A DNA stretch of 37,695 nt, from contig PBGU01000052.1 of the NCBI GenBank assembly GCA_002719135.1, forward strand, positions 7,294 through 44,988, given 5' to 3'. Positions 25,494-32,063 of this stretch are shown here, one piece after another. This DNA is from Gammaproteobacteria bacterium. GTDB taxonomy: Bacteria; Pseudomonadota; Gammaproteobacteria; Pseudomonadales; Azotimanducaceae. The position numbers were made by a program, and so were the translations under genes. Every line of letters starts with the position of its first letter. Positions within the stretch are counted from its first letter, which is position 1. Under the pieces are notes generated by a model. That model saw only the letters and a program-made list of their open reading frames with translations, was not told the DNA's origin and ran no database searches.

Positions 25494-26270
25494 TTACAAA
25501 CGACGCGCACACCACACTTCTTCGGTGGGCCATTTGGTGGCCCAAGCCGCGTCGGCCCAGGCGTAATTTGAACCCGCGTCAGCTGTCGGTGCGCCAAGTT
25601 CTAAGAGACGTTCAACGGCGAACTCGTTAGCCGCTAGCAGTGCAATCCATTCCCCGTGAGGGAGATGAAACTCCACTTCGTTCGACGAGAACTCCCACTG
25701 GTTCTGATAAAGGCCTAGGTAAGGCCGCTGTAATTGTTCGGCGAGGGGAGCGTCCTCATCGTCTTGGTCAGGCACGCAACAAATGGCAAATGCGTGGTTT
25801 GTCATAAACACCAGACCTCCACCTGGACGTAGTACTCTGGCGGCCTCTGGGATCCATTGGTAAGGATCAGCCCAGAGCGAAGCCCCGTATTCCGATATAG
25901 CAAAGTCAAAACACGCGTCATCAAACGGTAGTGATTCACCAAAACCTTCGACGAAACCGACGCCTAGTTGGTATTGCGCCTCCAATCGCGTGGCGGTTGC
26001 TAGTTGGTTCGGCGTGGGATCGATACCCACCACCGATTTAGCACCCCGACGAGCCATCCAGGAAGAGACATAGCCGGCACCGCAGCCGATTTCGATACAA
26101 CGTTTTCCGGTCAGATTCTTTGGTAATAGGTCAATATCACTGTCCGGTATGTTCCAAATACCCCAGCGTGGATTGTCGGATGCCCAACCCTCTTCGGCGG
26201 GTTTCACATATCGAGCAGCAAATCCTTGCCATGCGTCTCGATTGGCTATTTGGTGTTTTTTTAGTTTCAT
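25494..26270 (-). CDS. Class I SAM-dependent methyltransferase
   Basis: A 258-residue methyltransferase. The AdoMet motif I is C-I-E-I-GCGAG near residues 58-66, with the acidic residue of motif II in SVVGIDPTPNQL near 85 and a FDFAISEYGASLW segment near 122 as motif IV, followed by RVLRPGGGLVFMTNH. The C-terminal half is rich in Trp and may define the acceptor site. The acceptor is unknown (small molecule likely). Its ATG overlaps the TGA of the M28 peptidase gene (ATGA, 26267-26270), so the two are translationally coupled. Confidence 0.88.
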   Translation of the reverse strand: MKLKKHQIANRDAWQGFAARYVKPAEEGWASDNPRWGIWNIPDSDIDLLPKNLTGKRCIEIGCGAGYVSSWMARRGAKSVVGIDPTPNQLATATRLEAQYQLGVGFVEGFGESLPFDDACFDFAISEYGASLWADPYQWIPEAARVLRPGGGLVFMTNHAFAICCVPDQDDEDAPLAEQLQRPYLGLYQNQWEFSSNEVEFHLPHGEWIALLAANEFAVERLLELGAPTADAGSNYAWADAAWATKWPTEEVWCARRL

Positions 26271-28483
26271 CGTTGAACGATGGCGTTGATCGCATCAATT
26301 CGATCGGCGAGTCCATTCAGTACCGTACTTAGGCCGACTACGGCTTCCGGAACGGCCCCATAGCGCCGCTCTTCAATCGCTTCACGGATCATGGGCAAAG
26401 TCTTTACCCCGTAGCCGGTGTAAAACCCGGGCGCATAGAGTTGATGGCGATACCAGGAACGACGCGGGAGCCCCTGATCCCGAAGGAATAGCCGCTCACT
26501 GGTGTAGAGAAGATGGTTAATCTTTTTGCGTTGACGCGCTTTCAAGGTAATGAGATCCGCGGCGTCCAATAGCAGCGCGGACCGTTCAACTTTTGCGAGC
26601 GCGTTATGGAGGGGCGAGAAGTTAAAGTGTGGCACGGGGTCATGCCGGCGTGGCGCGCGCAGTGATTTGCGTGGATCCAGTGCCGCCGTGTAGGCGCCAG
26701 CATCGATAAGGCCATTGATCCGCGCCGTTTCTTTACGCCGTGTTTCCGCCAATTCTTCAATGTCCGCGAGAAATTTCTTGACGTTGTCTAGCAGGCCACT
26801 GAAGTCAAAGGGCAAGATTCGGGCGTTTGCGAGCCGCAAGGTGGCGCGTCCGGTCAATTCCGCGAGCACCGTACCGTACACGTTACCGGGATCGATAAAA
26901 CGATGGAAATGTTCGTGCGTGTCGTAGAGCGTGTGGTAGCTACCGCTCTCCGCCTCGCCGCCGAAGCTAAGATTGGCCGAAGCGATACCGAGGTGATGGA
27001 GAAATGCGGTGTAGTCTGATCCAGACCCTAGTGCGGCGACCCGCAGGTCGCGTCGATCAGTAAGTTCGGACACAGCTTTTTCGTCACCGTTTATTTGAAT
27101 ACGGGCCCTCCGTCGTTCACCGATAGACAGCTTTGTTTGAGGATCTTCCACGTCACTAAGCAGTTGGTTAAAAAAGCGTTCAAGTGTGTGACTCGCGCCG
27201 ACGGAGACGAAACCGCGCCCCATACCGTCGGTATTCAGATAAGCCACGGCTTTTCGACTAAGCTCGCGTGCATGCTCTTCCACCCATTCGGTTGATCCCA
27301 TCAGCCCCGGTTCTTCTGCGTCCCACGCGGCATAGACGATGGTCCGGTCGATCGGCTCGTCGAGCCTTGCAATGGCTCGGGCCTCTGCAAGCATCGTCAC
27401 CAGTCCGGAGACAGGGTCTCTCGCGCCGTGATTCCAACCGTCATGATGGTTGCCGCGGATCACCCATTCGTCAGGGAATATTGATCCTTGCCGACGCGCA
27501 ATGACATTACGGGCGGTAACCATCTGCCAGTCGAATTCGACTTGGAGTCGCACCCGCGCGGGTCCGGGACCGAGGTGATACGAAAGTGGCAATGCGCCCC
27601 GCCAGTCAGAAGGTGCCATCGGTCCGCTTAATTGCCTGAGTAATGGTTCCGCATCGGCATAAGAGATCGGGAGGACGGGGATGGTTGCGATGGCAGCAGC
27701 TTCATCACGGCTTAACCGCCGAGCTCCTTTTTTCGCGGCCCAACCGGGCGTAAGTACGTCTCCGGCATGCAACGGCAAGTCCATCACGGCACCGCGTTGA
27801 ATGGCAGAATCGTTTTTGTAGGGTCCGTCGGGGTAGACGCTGCCGCGGGTATACCCATCATCGATGGGATCCGAATAAATCAAAGCGCCGATGGCGCCAT
27901 GTTCCGCCGCCAACTTCGGTTTGATTCCACGCCATACTTTCCCGTAGCGGGCAATAACGATGGCACCGGTGACGTCAACGCCATATCGATCGAGCATTTC
28001 ATAGTCTTCCCGCGTACCGTAGTTCACGTACACCAGATGGCCGACCACATCGCCGTCTGGCGAAAACGCGTTATAAGGGGGCAGTACCTGGTCACGCATG
28101 GTCGTACTTGCATCGGATTTGACGATGCGTTCCGTGAGGGTGGCTTGAAAGTATTGCGGTTGGAGCATCTCAAGCACGCGGACTTTGGGAACTGGGATAA
28201 GAACCTCGTAAGTCGCAAGCCGAGTGTCGTAACCCCACTGCTTAAACAGCGCGGCAATGTACTCGGCGTTCCGTTTGCCTTGCGTTGAAGCGACATGATG
28301 AGGTTTAGCTGCGAGGGCCTCGATCCATTCATGGAGGTCGTTGGCCGAGATGTCGCTCACAAGTCGTGCCTCGAGCTCACGCTGTTTCTCGCTTTCGTCG
28401 ACGCCGAAACCAAGCAGAACGTCGTCTGCGTGACCGGTCGCCGCGTTCAAAAGCGCTATCCACAGGAACACTGCACGCTTCAC
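26267..28483 (-). CDS. M28-family zinc peptidase, glutamate carboxypeptidase II-like
   Basis: A 738-residue exported peptidase with the complete GCPII/transferrin-receptor-like layout: signal peptide (KRAVFLWIALLNAATGHA), PA domain inserted near 120-280, M28 catalytic domain about 325-560 and a C-terminal helical dimerisation domain. Zinc ligands appear in order: His in GNHHDGW near 345, Asp in ARDPVSG near 355, Glu-Glu in WDAEEPGLMGSTEW near 389, Asp in YLNTDG near 417 and His in YHTLYDTHE near 515. It should cleave C-terminal acidic residues from small peptides or similar in the periplasm. GTG 28483 is the start, as it gives the signal peptide. It is coupled to the methyltransferase. Confidence 0.93.
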   Translation of the reverse strand: MKRAVFLWIALLNAATGHADDVLLGFGVDESEKQRELEARLVSDISANDLHEWIEALAAKPHHVASTQGKRNAEYIAALFKQWGYDTRLATYEVLIPVPKVRVLEMLQPQYFQATLTERIVKSDASTTMRDQVLPPYNAFSPDGDVVGHLVYVNYGTREDYEMLDRYGVDVTGAIVIARYGKVWRGIKPKLAAEHGAIGALIYSDPIDDGYTRGSVYPDGPYKNDSAIQRGAVMDLPLHAGDVLTPGWAAKKGARRLSRDEAAAIATIPVLPISYADAEPLLRQLSGPMAPSDWRGALPLSYHLGPGPARVRLQVEFDWQMVTARNVIARRQGSIFPDEWVIRGNHHDGWNHGARDPVSGLVTMLAEARAIARLDEPIDRTIVYAAWDAEEPGLMGSTEWVEEHARELSRKAVAYLNTDGMGRGFVSVGASHTLERFFNQLLSDVEDPQTKLSIGERRRARIQINGDEKAVSELTDRRDLRVAALGSGSDYTAFLHHLGIASANLSFGGEAESGSYHTLYDTHEHFHRFIDPGNVYGTVLAELTGRATLRLANARILPFDFSGLLDNVKKFLADIEELAETRRKETARINGLIDAGAYTAALDPRKSLRAPRRHDPVPHFNFSPLHNALAKVERSALLLDAADLITLKARQRKKINHLLYTSERLFLRDQGLPRRSWYRHQLYAPGFYTGYGVKTLPMIREAIEERRYGAVPEAVVGLSTVLNGLADRIDAINAIVQR

Positions 28484-28526
28484 AGCAAGCCTCGATCGAA
28501 ACCGGAGCTAAACGTGCGAAAAAGAC

Positions 28527-29342
28527 TCAACAAAATGGCCGGTCACCCTTGACGGTGACACGAATACCGCTACGAGTGTCCGGGAAGTAATCCCACACCG
28601 CTAAGTGTTGCGTACACCGGTTGTCCCACATGGCGATTGAGTTTTGTCGCCATTGAAATCGACATTGAAACGCTGGGTTTCGGATGTGTTCGAAGAGAAA
28701 CTGAAGCAAACCACGGCTTTCAGCAGCGGTTAGTCCCTCGATACGACGGGTAAAACCAGAATTCACGTACAGTGCCTTTTTTGCGGTGACAGGATGGGCT
28801 CGGATCACCGGATGGGTGGATTGCGGGAATGCGCGCTGCGGTTTGTGGTCGCCGTATAGGCCAGCGTAGTCGGCGCGATGGACGGCGCTTAAGCCGGCAA
28901 GCCAGGCCTGCATCGGACCGGATAGTGCGTCGTAGGCCGCATACATGTTGGCGAATAGGGTATCTCCGCCTTTGGCGGGCACTTGGTGTAGATGCAAGAT
29001 ACTGCCGAGTGGCGGTTCTTCGTCTGCTGAGACGTCGGAGTGCCAGCCGGCGCCGTTGTTTCGTTGCGAATGGCGGTCCGTGTGTATCTGCATTAATTCA
29101 GGATTGTCGTGAACGTATGGGGCCGCCGGATGAATATGCAGGGGGCCAAACCGACGGCCAAATTCTAAGTGCTGTTCGGGAGTTAATTCCTGGTCCCGAA
29201 AAAACACCACCAAGTGTTCCATCCAAGCGTGATGAATTTCATCGAAGGCTTGGTCGTCGAGGGGACGCGATAGGTCAACCCCGTGGATGGTCGCTCCAAT
29301 TGTCGGGGTTAATGGCTCAACCCTAATGCATTGATAGTTCAT
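28527..29342 (-). CDS. TauD/TfdA-family Fe(II)/2-oxoglutarate dioxygenase
   Basis: A 271-residue non-haem iron oxygenase that couples 2-oxoglutarate decarboxylation to substrate hydroxylation. The iron triad is H101-x-D103 (WHSDVS) and H246 (CTQHLAVWDY); R257 in TRSGIRV binds the 2-oxoglutarate carboxylate. The N-terminal GATIHGVDLSRPL is the family opening, as is HLVVFFRDQELTPEQ. Known members hydroxylate taurine, 2,4-D-type herbicides and other substrates; the substrate here is unknown. ATG 29342 is chosen over an in-frame TTG at 29348; no strong ribosome-binding site is seen. It is divergent from the third crotonase with about 106 bases between starts. Confidence 0.92.
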   Translation of the reverse strand: MNYQCIRVEPLTPTIGATIHGVDLSRPLDDQAFDEIHHAWMEHLVVFFRDQELTPEQHLEFGRRFGPLHIHPAAPYVHDNPELMQIHTDRHSQRNNGAGWHSDVSADEEPPLGSILHLHQVPAKGGDTLFANMYAAYDALSGPMQAWLAGLSAVHRADYAGLYGDHKPQRAFPQSTHPVIRAHPVTAKKALYVNSGFTRRIEGLTAAESRGLLQFLFEHIRNPAFQCRFQWRQNSIAMWDNRCTQHLAVWDYFPDTRSGIRVTVKGDRPFC

Positions 29343-29448
29343 GACCAAAGTGTGCCAGAAGCTTGGCGTTAATGTGGTGTGCGGGTGTACGAGGTTTTAG
29401 CCATGCCCGTATACAGGGTACGATCCATGAAAACGAAGGGAGCCAATT

Positions 29449-30282
29449 ATGTCTGACGAAAATCCGATTCTGACCGAGCGCCGCGGACAACAAGGGGGGA
29501 TTCTTTGGCTTACCTTGAATCGACCCGAGAAACTCAATGCGTTGACGTTTCCGTTGTTACGCGAGTTGCGTGAAATTGCGTTTGAGGCACGCTTTGATCG
29601 CACCATACGGTGCGTGGTTATCACAGGTGCGGGCCGTGGTTTTTGTGCTGGCATGGATTTTGGCGGGGCGGCTAACCCCGACCCCGACCCGGTCCCCGAG
29701 GGTTTAGAGGCTGGCCAGGTTGATGCCGAAGGTTACCGGCTGAATTTTCGCCACGAGACTGAAACATTTATTGCGCTACGTCGGATAGAGGTCCCCATGA
29801 TCGCAATGGTTAACGGGCCGTGCGTCGGCGGCGGTTTCGATCTTGCCAGTCATTGCGACATGGCGGTGGTCTCGACGACGGCTCGATTCCAAGTTGCCTA
29901 TGTCAAGCGCGGTGTCTTTGCAGATCTAGGTGGATTTTGGTCACTACCGCGAGTCATCGGATGGCGAAAGGCAATGGAGATGATGATGACGGGACGCTTC
30001 ATGAGTGCGGAAGAGGCGCATGATGCTGGGTTTTCCAACTACCTTGTCGAACCCGACGAGCTGGAAGAAAAAACCATGGAACTCGCATTGGAAATTGAAG
30101 CGGGGCCGCCGATTGCGCAGAAGGTTGGCAAGTTGCTCGCGATGCGAACCGCCCACATGGACTTCGATTCGGCCATGCAGTGGTCGGAAACTGCGATTCC
30201 ATTGGTTGGCCTCTCCGCAGACGCCCGTGAGGGCGCGGCTGCGTTTCGAGAAAAAAGAGAGTCCGATTTTAAAGGCGTCTAA
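29449..30282 (+). CDS. Enoyl-CoA hydratase/isomerase family protein (copy 3)
   Basis: A 277-residue crotonase-fold enzyme. Oxyanion-hole segments are GAGRGFCAGMDFGG near 61 and NGPCVGGGFDLASHCDM near 121; the subsequent VKRGVFADLGGFWSLPRVIG region has Asp rather than Glu at the second catalytic place, as in copy 1. An acidic/proline-rich insertion (PDPDPVPEGLEAGQ) lies just after the first loop. The ATG has GAAGGGAG upstream. It is separated by 36 bases from the selenoprotein peroxidase on the same strand and may be cotranscribed with it. The substrate is not known. Confidence 0.92.
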   Translation: MSDENPILTERRGQQGGILWLTLNRPEKLNALTFPLLRELREIAFEARFDRTIRCVVITGAGRGFCAGMDFGGAANPDPDPVPEGLEAGQVDAEGYRLNFRHETETFIALRRIEVPMIAMVNGPCVGGGFDLASHCDMAVVSTTARFQVAYVKRGVFADLGGFWSLPRVIGWRKAMEMMMTGRFMSAEEAHDAGFSNYLVEPDELEEKTMELALEIEAGPPIAQKVGKLLAMRTAHMDFDSAMQWSETAIPLVGLSADAREGAAAFREKRESDFKGV

Positions 30283-30318
30283 TCGCGCTATGATTTAGGG
30301 CATAACAAAGGAGAAACC

Positions 30319-30798
30319 ATGGGATTCCATGACATAACAATGCAGTCCATTACCGGGGAACCGAAGAGCTTTGAACAACTCAAGGGCCAGGTCTGTCTGG
30401 CCGTCAACCTAGCTAGCCAGTGAGGACTCACGCCACAGTACGCAGGTCTGCGTACATTACATGAGGACAACGCAGAGAAAGGATTTACCGTTCTCGGATT
30501 TCCTTGCAATCAGTTCGGAGGGCAGGAACCAGGAACGAACGAGGAGATCCTAGAGTTTGCCCGGTCTAAATTCGACGTGACCTTCCCGATGTTTTCCAAG
30601 ATCGAAGTGAACGGAGATGGGGCGTGCGAGCTCTATCAGCTCTTAACGTCGGCCATTTCGAACCCAGAGGGTAAGCCCGACATCGCGTGGAATTTCACCA
30701 AATTCCTTATTGATGGAGATGGCAACGTGGTGGAGCGGTTCGAACCGGGGACGGCGCCTGAAGAGATCGCGGTAAAACTTGAGGGCTATTTGAGTTAA
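30319..30798 (+). CDS. Selenocysteine-containing glutathione peroxidase (UGA at codon 35)
   Basis: The frame from ATG 30319 (AAGGAG upstream) to TAA 30798 is 159 codons with one internal TGA at 30421-30423. Read as selenocysteine it restores the family signature A-S-Q-U-G-L-T-P-Q-Y. The catalytic tetrad is complete: U35, Q69 in FGGQEPG, W124 and N125 in IAWNFTKF. FPCNQFGG (61-68) and FPMFSK (89-94) are further family marks. It reduces hydroperoxides in the cytoplasm. The position normally holding the resolving Cys of thioredoxin-type homologues is Ala81, and the oligomerisation loop of tetrameric mammalian GPx is absent, so it resembles a monomeric phospholipid-hydroperoxide-type GPx using an external thiol. 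Neighbouring genes use TGA as stop, so recoding must be local; the SECIS at 30427-30465 supplies it. Not a pseudogene: no other defect is present. Confidence 0.93.
30427..30465 (+). promoter_or_regulatory. Bacterial SECIS element for UGA recoding
   Basis: It begins four bases past the TGA. A perfect 7-bp stem, GTACGCA (30438-30444) and TGCGTAC (30449-30455), is capped by the loop GGTC (30445-30448), with 21 bases between the TGA and the loop. A lower stem CTCA (30427-30430) with TGAG (30462-30465) closes a 7-by-6-base internal loop. The apical GCA-GGTC-TGC is the same arrangement I recall for E. coli fdhF, the element bound by SelB. It lies within the coding sequence, as bacterial SECIS elements do. 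Confidence 0.9.
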
Positions 30799-30804
30799 CC
30801 GATC

Positions 30805-30830
30805 GGGGGGTACCACAGATACCCCCTTTC
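30805..30830 (+). terminator. Intrinsic terminator or hairpin after the selenoprotein gene
   Basis: GGGGGTA (30806-30812) pairs with TACCCCC (30820-30826) around a 7-base loop; G30805 and T30827 can add a wobble pair. It starts seven bases past the gpx stop and is followed by TTTCAATATT, a weak T-tract. It may end the gpx transcript or partly attenuate read-through into the CoA-transferase. Confidence 0.55.
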
Positions 30831-30851
30831 AATATTCACGAGAGGGTGTCC

Positions 30852-32057
30852 ATGGCAGCGTTGGATGGTTTGCGGGTACTGGATATGACCCAGTACGAAG
30901 CGGGGACATCGTGTACCCAAGCATTGGCATGGTTGGGCGCAGACGTCGTGAAGGTCGAGCGTCCCGATGGTGGAGATCCGGGACGAGGTGCGGGTGGCGA
31001 CGCTGAGTACTTTGTTGTCTGGAACTCGAATAAACGGAGTGTCGCGATTGATCTGCGGAGCGCGGACGGTCGTGCGTTGTTTATGCGGATGGTGCCTAAA
31101 TACGATGTCTTCGTAGAAAACTATGGCCCCGGCGTTATCGAGCGATTGGACATTGGTTACGAGGCAATGAAGGCTGTGAAGCCCGACATTATCTATGCCC
31201 GTATCAAGGGGTTCGGGGTGGACGGCCCTTGGTCTGACTACAAGTGCTACGACATGGTGGCGCAAGCGGCCGCAGGGGCTTTTTCGATCACGGGCGAGAT
31301 TGACGGACCGCCTATGCGACCGGGACCGACTATGGGAGATGCGGGAACTGGAATACAAATGGCGCTCGCGATCGCGGCCGCGTACGCGCAGAAACTTCGC
31401 ACGAGCAAAGGACAGCTGATCGAATTGTCAATGCAAGAGGCCATGACCTATTACCTACGCACCGCCACCTCGTCAGGAAATTATGGAGAACGGGCGGCGA
31501 ATCGATCTGGAAACGGACAACTCCCCACGATGTCTCTATACCCTTGTGCTGGCGGCGGGTCGAATGATTATGTATACGTGATGGCGGTTACCCCAAAGAT
31601 GTGGGAAGCCCTCTGCCGTGTGATCGATCGAGAGGATCTTGTTCAACATCCGCAATTTAGTCGGCAGGCAGATCGTTACCAGAACCGTGACGAACTGCGA
31701 GGGATCATTGGCACGTGGGCCCTGACGCGTGATAAGTATCAAGCCATGCGCGAGTTGGCCGAGGGAGGTGTTCCCGCGAGCGCCGTCCTCGACACGAGCG
31801 ACCTCTACAACAATCCTCACCTGGTCGAGAGAGGCTTTGTTCACGAGGTTGAACATCTGCGCCACGGTGCGGTAAAGCTTCTCGGCTGGCCGGTGCGCAT
31901 GTCGGAAAGCTCGGTTGAAATCGAAGCTGCGCCAATACTTGGGCAGCATTCCAACGAAGTATTAAATGATGATCTGGGGTTAACCCAAACAGAACTAGAC
32001 GACCTCACGAAACAGGGCGTCATCCAACAGATGGCATCGAACTCGACGGATCGGTGA
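30852..32057 (+). CDS. CaiB/BaiF class III CoA-transferase
   Basis: A 401-residue CoA-transferase of family III, which moves CoA between two carboxylates through a covalent aspartyl-CoA intermediate. The opening LDGLRVLDMTQYEAGTSC (near 4), GADVVKVE near 30, RSVAIDLRS near 61, YDMVAQAAAG near 138 and the catalytic Asp163 in MGDAGTG match the family and resemble formyl-CoA:oxalate transferase more than methylacyl-CoA racemase, because the racemase GHDINY-type His segment is not present. ATG 30852 is preferred over GTG 30846 because AGAGGG then gives correct spacing. It converges tail to tail with the ADP-forming acyl-CoA synthetase (6 bases between ends). The donor and acceptor acids are unknown. 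Confidence 0.9.
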   Translation: MAALDGLRVLDMTQYEAGTSCTQALAWLGADVVKVERPDGGDPGRGAGGDAEYFVVWNSNKRSVAIDLRSADGRALFMRMVPKYDVFVENYGPGVIERLDIGYEAMKAVKPDIIYARIKGFGVDGPWSDYKCYDMVAQAAAGAFSITGEIDGPPMRPGPTMGDAGTGIQMALAIAAAYAQKLRTSKGQLIELSMQEAMTYYLRTATSSGNYGERAANRSGNGQLPTMSLYPCAGGGSNDYVYVMAVTPKMWEALCRVIDREDLVQHPQFSRQADRYQNRDELRGIIGTWALTRDKYQAMRELAEGGVPASAVLDTSDLYNNPHLVERGFVHEVEHLRHGAVKLLGWPVRMSESSVEIEAAPILGQHSNEVLNDDLGLTQTELDDLTKQGVIQQMASNSTDR

Positions 32058-32063
32058 TCGTTA

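Noticed and set aside
30421..30423. TGA as a nonsense mutation (pseudogene) or as Trp in an altered genetic code
   Set aside because: All other GPx motifs are intact and a SECIS hairpin follows. Several neighbouring genes, for example those ending at 4231, 5220 and 32057, use TGA as a normal stop, so a global code change is excluded.
30577..30798. Stand-alone 73-residue thioredoxin-fold fragment
   Set aside because: It is the C-terminal third of the selenocysteine glutathione peroxidase starting at 30319, not a separate gene.
30852..32057. Alpha-methylacyl-CoA racemase
   Set aside because: The racemase His-containing segment is replaced by YDMVAQA and an Asp lies at the CoA-transferase catalytic position, so a CoA-transferase is better supported.
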